In this document: positions 9,257-17,281 of the stretch, piece after piece
Layout of the letters: the number at the start of each line of letters is the position of its first letter
How positions within the stretch are numbered: position 1 is the first letter of the stretch
Origin: Sediminibacterium sp.
Lineage (GTDB): Bacteria; Bacteroidota; Bacteroidia; Chitinophagales; Chitinophagaceae
Length of the DNA stretch: 38,394 bases
Direction: 5' to 3'
NCBI GenBank assembly: GCA_027490265.1
Contig: JAIXYL010000110.1
Coordinates: forward strand, 1-38,394
Notes under the pieces: generated by a model
The model's input: only the letters and a program-made list of their open reading frames with translations
Told to the model about the DNA's origin: nothing
Database searches by the model: none
Program-made: the position numbers and the translations under genes

Positions 9257-10522
9257 ATGCTGCCAGCTTTTGAAGCAAGTTTAGACTTTGCGGTTGCACA
9301 AGACAATAACGACCCACTTAATCCATATAAATCCGCATTTCATTTCCCCCAGTTTCAAGATAAAAATGCCATTTATTTTTGTGGCAATTCACTTGGGCTT
9401 CAACCGAAATCATTATCTGCTGCTGTTGAAGCAGAATTGAATGCTTGGAAAACATTGGCAGTAGGCGGCTACTTTAAAGGGCCCAATCCTTGGCTATATT
9501 ATCAAGAATATTTAACACCATCCTTGGCCAAATTAGTTGGGGCTGATATTTCTGAAGTGAGTGCTATGAATGCATTAACAGTTAACCTACATCTGCTAAT
9601 GTTGAGTTTTTATAAGCCCACTGGCAAACGAAATAAAATTGTAATGGAAGCTGGCGCGTTCCCCTCTGATCAATATGCAGTAGAAACCTTGGTTAAGCAT
9701 TTTGGACTAAACCCATCCGAAGCTATAGTTGAAATTGAACCACTACCAGGCTCAAAAACACTTTCAACAGACCAAATTATCAATACCATCAATGTTTTAG
9801 GGGATGAATTAGCAATGGTGATGTTTGGTGGCATCAATTACTATACGGGACAATTTTTTGACATCGCCTCCATTACAAAAGCAACACATCAAGTTGGGGC
9901 CATTGCCGGATTTGATTTGGCACATGTTGTTGGCAATATTCCATTAGCCTTGCATGATTGGAATGTAGATTTTGCAGCTTGGTGTAGTTATAAATATTTG
10001 AATGCAGGCCCTGGGGCTGTTGGCGGATACTTTATTCATGAAAAACATGTTTCCAATCAAGCGTTACCCAGATTAGCTGGTTGGTGGGGCAACGATGAAA
10101 AAGAAAGATTCAAAATGGAAAAAGGATTTCAACCAAAGCCAAATGCCAGTGGATGGAATATCAGTACGGCGCAAGTATTTAATATGGTTGGATTAAAAAC
10201 GTCTTTGGCCATGTTTGATGAAGTTGGCATCAACGCGCTAAGGCTCAAGAGCATTCAACTGACGGCTTATTTAGAATATTTATTGAGTCAACTTCAGCAT
10301 GTATCTTTTGATATAATCACCCCTAAAAATGCAGAAGCAAGGGGATCACAACTATCATTGTATTTTAAAGAAAATGGCAAAGCCATTCACGAAGCTTTGA
10401 TAAATAATGGGGTCATTGTAGATTATCGGGAACCTGGGGTTATTCGCGTTGCACCAGCGCCTTTTTATTGCAGCTTTGAAGACGTGTATCGATTTTATGA
10501 GATCCTAAAAAACAACTTCTAG
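9257..10522 (+). CDS. kynU: kynureninase
   Basis: The 421-residue PLP enzyme (fold type I) cleaves kynurenine or 3-hydroxykynurenine to anthranilate or 3-hydroxyanthranilate plus alanine. Visible family marks are the N-terminal IYFCGNSLGLQPKS, the cofactor region FDLAHVVGNIPLALHDW, and Lys246 in WCSYKYLNAGPG as the Schiff-base lysine. GWWGNDEKERF and the C-terminal DYREPGVIRVAPAPFY are also present. The length matches bacterial and eukaryotic kynureninases. ATG 9257 is preceded by a near-consensus -7 box (TTACTTTG, 9236-9243), implying a leader of about 10 bases. The stop is separated from the SGNH hydrolase start by a single base, so the two are translationally coupled. Together with the dioxygenase at 12828 it supplies two steps of tryptophan breakdown or de novo NAD synthesis. 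Confidence 0.96.
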   Translation: MLPAFEASLDFAVAQDNNDPLNPYKSAFHFPQFQDKNAIYFCGNSLGLQPKSLSAAVEAELNAWKTLAVGGYFKGPNPWLYYQEYLTPSLAKLVGADISEVSAMNALTVNLHLLMLSFYKPTGKRNKIVMEAGAFPSDQYAVETLVKHFGLNPSEAIVEIEPLPGSKTLSTDQIINTINVLGDELAMVMFGGINYYTGQFFDIASITKATHQVGAIAGFDLAHVVGNIPLALHDWNVDFAAWCSYKYLNAGPGAVGGYFIHEKHVSNQALPRLAGWWGNDEKERFKMEKGFQPKPNASGWNISTAQVFNMVGLKTSLAMFDEVGINALRLKSIQLTAYLEYLLSQLQHVSFDIITPKNAEARGSQLSLYFKENGKAIHEALINNGVIVDYREPGVIRVAPAPFYCSFEDVYRFYEILKNNF

Positions 10523-10523
10523 T

Positions 10524-11129
10524 ATGCACCACACAATCAATTATTTAGCCTTGGGAGATTCATATACCATTGGCGAAGCAGTTCCATTGCATGAATCATA
10601 CCCATATATAGCAACCCAATTAATCAGACAACAAAAAATAGCCATTCACGCACCTGAGATTGTTGCACAAACCGGATGGACGAGTTCAGAATTAGCCGAA
10701 CATTTGCTAAAAACCAATTTGAATGCGTCCTATGATTTTGTGAGCTTACTGATTGGGGTGAACAATCAATACAGGCATTTATCGCTTGACAATTTTAGAA
10801 ACGATTTTGAATACCTCTTAAAAAAGTCCATTCATTTGGCCAATGGTCATCCTGAAAAAGTGATTGTATTATCCATTCCAGACTGGGGTTGTACGCCTTA
10901 TGCGAAGGAAAAGAACCCAGCCATGATTGCAGTTGAAATAGACGCGTTTAATCATGTATGTAAGGAATATGCCAACCAATATCATACACAATTCATTGAT
11001 ATTACTACAGAAACAAGAAAAGAAAGTCATCGACTTTCTTCACTTGCTGCGGATCAATTGCATTATTCTGCTGAAACTTATTTGAAATGGGCCAATCAAC
11101 TTGCTGAAGTCATGATTGGATTGTTATAA
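10524..11129 (+). CDS. SGNH/GDSL hydrolase
   Basis: The 201-residue product is a small serine hydrolase without a signal peptide, hence probably cytoplasmic. Block I is ALGDSYTIGE with nucleophile Ser13. Block II Gly is in QTGWTSSEL (Gly51), and block III reads LLIGVNNQYR with Asn80. Block V is ADQLHYSAE with Asp177 and His180. Block III has Asn-Asn where many relatives have Asn-Asp. The family hydrolyses esters, thioesters or amides, and the substrate cannot be deduced from the motifs. Its start follows the kynU stop after one base (TAG T ATG), so it is co-translated with kynureninase. That makes a role in the same pathway plausible, for example as N-formylkynurenine formamidase; this is inference only. 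It converges on the OmpA gene with 6 bases between stops. Confidence 0.9.
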   Translation: MHHTINYLALGDSYTIGEAVPLHESYPYIATQLIRQQKIAIHAPEIVAQTGWTSSELAEHLLKTNLNASYDFVSLLIGVNNQYRHLSLDNFRNDFEYLLKKSIHLANGHPEKVIVLSIPDWGCTPYAKEKNPAMIAVEIDAFNHVCKEYANQYHTQFIDITTETRKESHRLSSLAADQLHYSAETYLKWANQLAEVMIGLL

Positions 11130-11135
11130 ATAAGC

Positions 11136-11843
11136 CTATTGATTTTGCTTTGCTTCTGCTTTCATTTTTTCATTCGCTGTAATGACAAATTGAACCCTTC
11201 TATTTAAGGCCTTATTTTCATCAGTACTATTGTCTACTTTAGGTTGACTTTCACCATACCATTTGGTTGTAATGCGATTGGCATTTATACCAGTCATTAA
11301 CAGTGCATCTGACACTGCTTTCGCTCTTTTTTCAGACAAGCCTAAATTATAATTTGCTGACCCTACATTGTCGGTATGCCCTTCAATCAAAATATTGGTA
11401 TCCGGATAGTCATTGAATACTTTTTGCAACATACCTAAAGCCAATTGAGCATTACTATTAATACTATATTGATCATTGGCAAAATATACGCCTGCTTTAC
11501 TGCCGTCAGGATTTAATTCATCAAACGTTACATTGATGCCTTCTCCCACTCGTTCTACAGTAGCCCCAGGTATTGCTGCTTTAATTTCTTGAGCTTGCTT
11601 ATCCATTTTATTGCCAATGATGCCACCAGCAACCCCGCCAATTGCAGCACCTAAAATGGCCCCTAATGCAGTGTTGTTTTTATTACCCACATTATTGCCG
11701 ATTACACCGCCAATGACTGCTCCACTGGTAGCACCCACAGCTACGCCTCTTTGTTGACCGGTTGATTTTTTGATAGCTTCACAACTATTAAAAAGCAAAG
11801 CGCTCAATGCTAAAAAACTGATTGATATATTTGTAATTTTCAT
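11136..11843 (-). CDS. OmpA-family lipoprotein with glycine-zipper domain
   Basis: I start this gene at ATG 11841-11843 rather than an upstream in-frame ATG at 11879. The inner start gives a lipoprotein signal (MKITNISISFLALSALLFNS followed by Cys21). The outer start would also overlap a near-consensus -7 box (TATATCTG, 11869-11876). The 235-residue product is then a lipid-anchored envelope protein. Residues about 30-85 hold a glycine-zipper region (GATSGAVIGGVIGNNVGNK and a second copy). Residues about 115-228 are an OmpA/MotB peptidoglycan-binding domain, with ILIEGHTDNVGSANYNLGLS and NRRVQFVI. It probably tethers the outer membrane to the cell wall. It is downstream of pyrF with a 56-base gap and has no terminator before the convergent SGNH gene. 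Confidence 0.88.
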   Translation of the reverse strand: MKITNISISFLALSALLFNSCEAIKKSTGQQRGVAVGATSGAVIGGVIGNNVGNKNNTALGAILGAAIGGVAGGIIGNKMDKQAQEIKAAIPGATVERVGEGINVTFDELNPDGSKAGVYFANDQYSINSNAQLALGMLQKVFNDYPDTNILIEGHTDNVGSANYNLGLSEKRAKAVSDALLMTGINANRITTKWYGESQPKVDNSTDENKALNRRVQFVITANEKMKAEAKQNQ

Positions 11844-11899
11844 AATGGTAAAGATTGAACACTTTACCAGATATAGCATTACACAATTATGCCTTTTAA

Positions 11900-12760
11900 T
11901 TACACTTTTTGCAGGTATGTGGCCATTTCTTGTTGATACCCTTGTGCAACCGACGCGGCTTTTTCAGAAAAATCTTCACCATTTGAAGCAAAAATAATGG
12001 CTCTGCTGGCATTCACTAATAAACCCACAGATTGAGTTAAACCAAATCGGCTGACGTCTTTTAAGCTGCCACCCTGTGCCCCAACACCAGGTACCAATAA
12101 AAAATGTTCTGGTATGATTTGCCTGATGTTGTCTAGTTCAGCCGCTTGTGTAGCCCCAACTACAAACATTAAATTGTTACTATTCCCCCAAGCAGATACC
12201 TTTTCTAAAACGTGTTCATAGAGCCTTTTTTCCCTTGCGCCTTGTGTAATATGCGGCACCATAGTGAGTGTTTCATCATAAGCTTCTAACAACAATTGTT
12301 GAAAATCATTGCTCCCAACATTTGAGGTTAACCCAAGTACAATGGTAACTTTATTGTCGTATTCTAAAAATGGTCGAATGCTGTCTTCTCCCATATAAGG
12401 GGCCACTGTAATGGCGTCAAAATCCATCGCCTCAAAAAAAGCCTTGGCATATTGTGAAGATGTATTGCCAATATCACCGCGTTTGGCATCTGCAATGGTA
12501 AAATGTGTCTTTGGTATATATGCCAATGTCTCCTGCATGATCTCCCACCCTCTTAAACCTTGAGATTCATAAAATGCGGTGTTGATTTTATAGCTAACAC
12601 AATAGGGCAATGTTGCATCAATAATGGCTTTATTAAATTCTAAAATACCATTTTTATGACCTTTTAAATGAGCGGGTAATTTGGTAATATCCGTGTCTAA
12701 TCCAACACATAGATAAGACTGCTTTAAAAGCATCTGTTCTGTTAATCCTGTGGCTGTCAT
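11900..12760 (-). CDS. pyrF: orotidine 5'-phosphate decarboxylase (subfamily 2)
   Basis: The 286-residue enzyme decarboxylates OMP to UMP, the last step of pyrimidine synthesis. The core motif is FTIADAKRGDIGNTSSQY with the catalytic Lys93 flanked by the two aspartates. LCVGLDTDITKLP at the N-terminus and LLVPGVGAQGGSLKDV with INASR-like LVNASRAII near the phosphate-binding end fit the longer 'type 2' PyrF family (about 270-290 residues). A near-consensus -7 box (TAAATTCG, 12765-12772) ends 4 bases before the ATG, suggesting a very short leader. It is divergent from the tryptophan dioxygenase gene with 67 bases between start codons, so the two promoters overlap. The OmpA lipoprotein gene follows on the same strand. 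Confidence 0.94.
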   Translation of the reverse strand: MTATGLTEQMLLKQSYLCVGLDTDITKLPAHLKGHKNGILEFNKAIIDATLPYCVSYKINTAFYESQGLRGWEIMQETLAYIPKTHFTIADAKRGDIGNTSSQYAKAFFEAMDFDAITVAPYMGEDSIRPFLEYDNKVTIVLGLTSNVGSNDFQQLLLEAYDETLTMVPHITQGAREKRLYEHVLEKVSAWGNSNNLMFVVGATQAAELDNIRQIIPEHFLLVPGVGAQGGSLKDVSRFGLTQSVGLLVNASRAIIFASNGEDFSEKAASVAQGYQQEMATYLQKV

Positions 12761-12780
12761 ACAACGAATTTAGTGGTTCT

Positions 12781-12810
12781 TTTGCAATTGCGTGAATGAA
12801 GCTATATTTG
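12781..12810 (+). promoter_or_regulatory. Bacteroidota-type promoter of the tryptophan dioxygenase gene
   Basis: TTTG (12781-12784) and a perfect TATATTTG (12803-12810) are 18 bases apart, close to the -33/-7 consensus. The transcript would start near 12815. This makes ATG 12828 the likely start and rules against the in-frame GTG at 12792. Confidence 0.72.
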
Positions 12811-12827
12811 GAGCTGAACCTTGCTTT

Positions 12828-13904
12828 ATGGAAAAAGAACCCATGTACTACGGTACGTATTTGCAATTAGATAAAATCATTGAAAGTCAATATCCAGTTA
12901 GTTTTGAGCCTGGTAATGAGCCAGCACATGACGAAATGCTGTTCATAATCATTCATCAAGCATACGAACTATGGTTCAAGCAAATTTTATTTGAATTAAA
13001 TTATTGCGAAACCGTTTTTAAAAAAGAACCAATCAATGACAATTCGGAAGACTTGAATTTGGTAAGACATCGCTTTAAAAGAGTGATTAAAATTTTGGAA
13101 CTGCTGAATCAACAGGTGAATGTTTTAGACACTATGACGCCAATGGATTTCTTGGCATTTAGAAATTTACTGACGCCATCTTCGGGTTTTCAAAGCAAGC
13201 AATTCAGATTAATTGAAGCCAAATTAGGACTAGACATCAATAAAAGACACCAAAAAGATTATTACAAAAGAACCAATGATGGCGGCTTTACTCAAAAAGA
13301 TTATGCGCATATCAATGAAACCGAGGACAGTAAAAATATACTTCAATTGGTGAATACCTGGTTAGAACGCATGCCATTTTTTGACGCCAACTATTGGGGT
13401 GCAGCGCAACTTGTAGACCCCATACATCATCCATTTTGGGAAGCTTATACAACAATTTATATAGAAGGCTTATCTGATAGAGAAAAAGCCAAAGCAGCAG
13501 ATTTTAAAGCAGTATTCTTTGAGCAGTTTTCTGAAGATATGACCGAGGAATATAAAGCAACATTGGTGACTAGTTTCAGCCCCACTGCAATGCGTGCTGC
13601 GCTGTTTATCATGTTATACAGAGACTTTCCCGTTTTCCAAACTTCTTATCAGATTCTTGACGCACTGATTGAAATTGACCATTTAATGAGCAATTGGCGG
13701 CATAAACATTTGATTATGGTAAGACGGATGATTGGGATGCGAGTTGGAACAGGCAATACCTCTGGAGCAGGCTATTTGGAAGGTGCGCTGAATAAACATT
13801 TTGTTTATAAAGACTTATCTGGTCTGTCTACCTATTTAATTGAAAGGCGGAAACTACCCAAGTTACCAGATAGTTTGATTCAGTATTTAGGGTTTAATCT
13901 GTAA
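12828..13904 (+). CDS. kynA: tryptophan 2,3-dioxygenase
   Basis: The 358-residue heme enzyme opens the indole ring of tryptophan to N-formylkynurenine, the first kynurenine-pathway step. MYYGTYLQLDKII and HDEMLFIIIHQAYELWFKQI carry the distal His and substrate-pocket residues. The proximal heme ligand is the His in WRHKHLIMVRRMIG, followed by the substrate loop GTGNTSGAGYLEG. LSTYLIERRKLPKLP matches the C-terminal end of the family. An in-frame GTG at 12792 would add 12 residues but lies upstream of the predicted transcription start, so ATG 12828 is preferred. The gene is divergent from pyrF and its stop codon abuts the stop of the convergent methyltransferase gene. kynU lies 2.3 kb away on the same strand in a separate unit. 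Confidence 0.96.
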   Translation: MEKEPMYYGTYLQLDKIIESQYPVSFEPGNEPAHDEMLFIIIHQAYELWFKQILFELNYCETVFKKEPINDNSEDLNLVRHRFKRVIKILELLNQQVNVLDTMTPMDFLAFRNLLTPSSGFQSKQFRLIEAKLGLDINKRHQKDYYKRTNDGGFTQKDYAHINETEDSKNILQLVNTWLERMPFFDANYWGAAQLVDPIHHPFWEAYTTIYIEGLSDREKAKAADFKAVFFEQFSEDMTEEYKATLVTSFSPTAMRAALFIMLYRDFPVFQTSYQILDALIEIDHLMSNWRHKHLIMVRRMIGMRVGTGNTSGAGYLEGALNKHFVYKDLSGLSTYLIERRKLPKLPDSLIQYLGFNL

Positions 13905-14657
13905 TTAGGATTTACCCATTTTTTGCGCAACAATAATCATTCTAGGTGAGGTTTTTACATCGTACTGACCTAATTGATAATTGCCGAAAACTTCAGTGAT
14001 TTGCATATGCTGATAACTCAGCATATCATTGAAGTCTCCCAAAGAAAATTTGGCAACTCTTTCGGTATACAAATGCCTAGGCGCAATATGGTCTTTATCG
14101 GTTATTTGTATTTGTTTGAAAAAATGTTGCTCAGTTTGCCATTTGCTGATATGAAATTTTACATCTTCTACTTCTGTAACCATCATTGGTGTGAGCTGTG
14201 CTTCAACATGATGCACATTTAAATAATCAATGACTAATTTGCCACCTGGCTTGATGCTATCTGCCATCATTCTGATGGCATTATCATGCTCTCTTCTTGT
14301 TTTGAAATAACCGAAACTGGTGAAAAAATTAAAAGCATAATCAAAATAGTTAATTCGAAACAATTGACGCATATCATGTTGATAAAAATGCAATCGCTCA
14401 AATTCCGCTGATTTGGCTTCTTCTATGGATGCTTCCGACAAATCTATACCTGTTACATCAAATCCCATTTGAGCCAATGCCATACTATGTCTGCCCTTTC
14501 CGCAAGCGATGTCTAGCATTGTTGATGCATGCTTTGGGTTTAAATGTGCAATTAAAGTATGAATGAACCGCTCTGCCTCATTTTCATCCCGATGCTGATA
14601 TAATAAATGGTAATAAGGTGAATTAAACCAGTCCTTAAACCATGCCTTGTCTGCCAT
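13905..14657 (-). CDS. class I SAM-dependent methyltransferase
   Basis: The 250-residue product has the Rossmann-like SAM-binding motif I MLDIACGKGRHSMALA (about residues 43-58). The acidic motif II region is VTGIDLSEASIEEAK, and YAFNFFTSFGYF is a motif IV-like segment. It has no signal peptide or membrane segment. The fold resembles the small-molecule methyltransferases of PF13649/PF08241 type. Neither the substrate nor a pathway can be inferred. A perfect TAnnTTTG box lies 16 bases upstream of the ATG. The gene is divergent from the phosphohexomutase gene at 14741. It is convergent with the tryptophan dioxygenase gene, with the two stop codons directly adjacent (TAATTA). Confidence 0.85.
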   Translation of the reverse strand: MADKAWFKDWFNSPYYHLLYQHRDENEAERFIHTLIAHLNPKHASTMLDIACGKGRHSMALAQMGFDVTGIDLSEASIEEAKSAEFERLHFYQHDMRQLFRINYFDYAFNFFTSFGYFKTRREHDNAIRMMADSIKPGGKLVIDYLNVHHVEAQLTPMMVTEVEDVKFHISKWQTEQHFFKQIQITDKDHIAPRHLYTERVAKFSLGDFNDMLSYQHMQITEVFGNYQLGQYDVKTSPRMIIVAQKMGKS

Positions 14658-14673
14658 ATTAATGTTTCAACTG

Positions 14674-14681
14674 CAAAGTTA
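14674..14681 (-). promoter_or_regulatory. Bacteroidota -7 box upstream of the methyltransferase gene
   Basis: TAACTTTG on the minus strand matches TAnnTTTG perfectly, 16 bases before ATG 14657. A TTTG lies 15 bases further upstream, closer than the usual spacing. Confidence 0.6.
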
Positions 14682-14740
14682 CGTTACCAAATCATACAAA
14701 AAATTTGAATTATATTCGCCGCCGTTTAAGTAACATCATT

Positions 14741-16141
14741 ATGGCATTAATTAAGAGCATTTCAGGCATTAGAGGCACAATTGGTGGAGAACCTGGTAAT
14801 ACTTTAAGTCCTTTAGACATTGTAAAATTTACATCTGCATATGGCATTTTATTACAAAAAGCCCATCCCACAAACGCTTCTTTAAAAGTTGTGATTGGGC
14901 GTGATGGTAGAATAAGTGGCGCCATGGTGCAAGCCTTGGTGGTAAACACTTTAATTGCCATGGGGATTGATGTGATTGACTTAGACTTGAGTACCACACC
15001 AACGGTTGAAATGGCCGTGGTGTCTGAACAAGCTGCTGGGGGCATTATTTTAACAGCCAGCCATAATCCCAAAGAATGGAATGCCCTGAAATTATTAAAT
15101 GAGAAAGGTGAATTTATTAGTGGCGCAGACGGTGCACAATTATTAGAGATTGCGGCAAAAGACGCTTTCACTTATGTTGGCGTTGATCAACTGGGTAAAG
15201 TGATTAAAGGAACCGATTTATTAGACAAACATATTGCTGCCTGTGTGAATTACCCTCTGGTAGATAAAGCTGCCATTCAAGCGGCAAATTTTTCTATTGT
15301 CATTGATGCCATTAACAGTACTGGGGCAATTGCAGTACCTGCACTGTTAGACGCATTGGGCGTTACAAAATATTCTGTTTTAAACAGTGAAGTCAATGGC
15401 CAGTTTGCACATAATCCAGAACCATTGCCTGAACATCTGAGTAGTCTCTGCAATGAAGTCAACAAACAGAAAGCCAGCTTAGGTATAGCAGTTGATCCAG
15501 ATGTTGATCGCTTATGTTTTGTTTGCGAAGACGGTTCACTTTTTGGCGAAGAATACACACTTGTGGCAGTAGCCGATTATGTATTGCAGCATCGCAAAGG
15601 CAATACTGTCAGCAATATGAGTAGCACAAGAGCACTAAAAGATATTACCATCAAACATGGTGGCATATACTCGGCAAGCGCAGTGGGTGAAGTAAATGTG
15701 GTGACAAAAATGAAAGCGGTTAATGCAGTAATTGGTGGGGAAGGCAATGGTGGAATCATCGTGCCAGATTTGCATTACGGAAGAGATGCTTTGATTGGCA
15801 TTGCGCTATTCTTAACACATCTTGCAAAAGAGAAGAAATCGATCAAACAACTGAGAAGCAGCTACCCAGATTATTTTATCAGTAAGAATAAAATTGAATT
15901 AACACCAGGAGTTGATTTAAAGCACATTTTCGCTGAAATTCAAAAGAAATACCACAAACACCCGATCAATACAGAAGATGGACTTAAAATAGAATTTGAG
16001 AATGATTGGGTGCATTTAAGAAGCAGTAACACAGAACCCATCATTCGTATTTATGCGGAAAGTAATAGTGAAACAGTTGCGGCAAATATTGCTAAACGAT
16101 TAATGGATGATATAAAGGAAGCCGCCGGTTTAAATAATTAA
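14741..16141 (+). CDS. glmM: phosphoglucosamine mutase-like alpha-D-phosphohexomutase
   Basis: The 466-residue enzyme starts at ATG 14741 (MALIKSISGIRGTIGG). The frame extends upstream to a TTG at 14705, but a near-consensus -7 box (TATATTCG, 14711-14718) lies inside that extension. The catalytic phosphoserine loop is TASHNPKEWNALK. Metal-binding DPDVDRLCFV, the sugar-specificity loop GGEGNGGIIVPDL and the phosphate-binding RSSNTEPIIRIYAES appear in the usual order. The GEGNGG loop favours glucosamine 6-/1-phosphate interconversion for cell-wall precursors, though phosphomannomutase activity cannot be excluded. A cysteine desulfurase gene follows after 12 bases, so the two are probably co-transcribed. 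A second, different phosphohexomutase is encoded at 31880-33607. Confidence 0.88.
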   Translation: MALIKSISGIRGTIGGEPGNTLSPLDIVKFTSAYGILLQKAHPTNASLKVVIGRDGRISGAMVQALVVNTLIAMGIDVIDLDLSTTPTVEMAVVSEQAAGGIILTASHNPKEWNALKLLNEKGEFISGADGAQLLEIAAKDAFTYVGVDQLGKVIKGTDLLDKHIAACVNYPLVDKAAIQAANFSIVIDAINSTGAIAVPALLDALGVTKYSVLNSEVNGQFAHNPEPLPEHLSSLCNEVNKQKASLGIAVDPDVDRLCFVCEDGSLFGEEYTLVAVADYVLQHRKGNTVSNMSSTRALKDITIKHGGIYSASAVGEVNVVTKMKAVNAVIGGEGNGGIIVPDLHYGRDALIGIALFLTHLAKEKKSIKQLRSSYPDYFISKNKIELTPGVDLKHIFAEIQKKYHKHPINTEDGLKIEFENDWVHLRSSNTEPIIRIYAESNSETVAANIAKRLMDDIKEAAGLNN

Positions 16142-16153
16142 TCAATACTAAGT

Positions 16154-17281
16154 ATGGAAAGAATTTATCTAGACAACGCAGCAACAACTTCATTAGATCC
16201 TGCGGTATTAGAAGCCATGATGCCCTATTTAACAGCGCATTTTGGCAACCCCTCTTCTATTTATTCGTATGGAAGGGAATCAAGGATGGCCATTGAAAAT
16301 GCTAGAAAATTGGTTGCTAAAACCTTAAATGCACATCCTGCAGAAATTTTCTTTACCAGTGGTGGAACAGAATCAAGCAATATGGCTATTACAGCATCAG
16401 TAAGAGATCTGGGCTGTAAACATATCATTAGTTCTGTCATAGAGCACCATGCAACCAGTCATACGATTGAATATTTAAACCATAATGGAGAAGCTTCTTT
16501 AAGTTTCGTTAACCTATTACCAAACGGACATATTGACTTAGAACACTTAGAAGTTTTATTGGCAGAGTCTAAAGAAAAAACTTTGGTAACACTCATGCAT
16601 GCCAATAATGAAATTGGAAATATTTTAGACATACATGCAGTAGGTAATTTATGTAAAAAATACCAAGCCATTTTTCACAGTGACACCGTACAAACCGTTG
16701 GCCATTTCCCATTTGACTTAAGAAATACACCTGTTCATTTTATAACAGGGGCAGGACATAAATTTCATGGCCCCAAAGGCATAGGCATGTTGTACATCAA
16801 TGAAAATGTCAAAATCAAGCCTTTTGTGCATGGGGGTAGTCAGGAAAGAAATATGCGAGCTGGTACCGAGAACTTATATGGGATAGTTGGGTTTGCTAAA
16901 GCATTAGACATTGCTACACAAAATTTTGAAAAAGACAGTGCATATATTACCGATTTGAAACGCTATATGCAACAACAGTTGACCAATCAAATTGCTGGGG
17001 TCAGTTTCAATGGTGACCCAATGGGCCAATCATTGTATGCAGTGTTGAGTGTTAGTTTCCCAAAAACTGAAAAGAGCGAAATGATTCTTTTCAATCTAGA
17101 CATCAACAATATCTGTGCAAGCGGTGGAAGTGCCTGCACAAGTGGCGCCGACCAGGGATCACACGTCATCAGAGCCATCAATAATAATCCGAATCAAGTG
17201 ACTGTTCGATTCAGTTTCAGCAAACACAATACCAAAGCTGAGATTGATCAAGTGGTAGAGAAATTAAAGGAATTGATTTAA
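16154..17281 (+). CDS. cysteine desulfurase (NifS/IscS family)
   Basis: The 375-residue PLP enzyme takes sulfur from cysteine for Fe-S clusters or tRNA thiolation. It begins IYLDNAATTSLDPAVLEAM and has the cofactor lysine Lys203 in GAGHKFHGPKG. HSDTVQTVGHFPF precedes it, and the persulfide cysteine is Cys328 in SGGSACTSGA. The GSQERNMRAGTEN segment is typical of the group. Whether it serves a general IscS role cannot be settled from sequence alone; no iscU or suf genes are adjacent. It follows the phosphohexomutase gene by 12 bases. Its stop codon overlaps the stop of the convergent AAA+ ATPase gene (shared TTAA at 17278-17281). Confidence 0.93.
   Translation: MERIYLDNAATTSLDPAVLEAMMPYLTAHFGNPSSIYSYGRESRMAIENARKLVAKTLNAHPAEIFFTSGGTESSNMAITASVRDLGCKHIISSVIEHHATSHTIEYLNHNGEASLSFVNLLPNGHIDLEHLEVLLAESKEKTLVTLMHANNEIGNILDIHAVGNLCKKYQAIFHSDTVQTVGHFPFDLRNTPVHFITGAGHKFHGPKGIGMLYINENVKIKPFVHGGSQERNMRAGTENLYGIVGFAKALDIATQNFEKDSAYITDLKRYMQQQLTNQIAGVSFNGDPMGQSLYAVLSVSFPKTEKSEMILFNLDINNICASGGSACTSGADQGSHVIRAINNNPNQVTVRFSFSKHNTKAEIDQVVEKLKELI

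Noticed and set aside
12792..12827. In-frame GTG start extending tryptophan dioxygenase by 12 residues
   Set aside because: The start lies upstream of and within the predicted promoter (-7 box 12803-12810), and the extension does not look like the family N-terminus.
14705..14740. TTG start extending GlmM by 12 residues
   Set aside because: The extension contains a near-consensus -7 box, and MALIKSISGIRG at 14741 matches the usual family start.
14710..15171. 153-residue minus-strand ORF
   Set aside because: It lies entirely within glmM, which has all catalytic motifs in order; the antisense frame shows no domain features.
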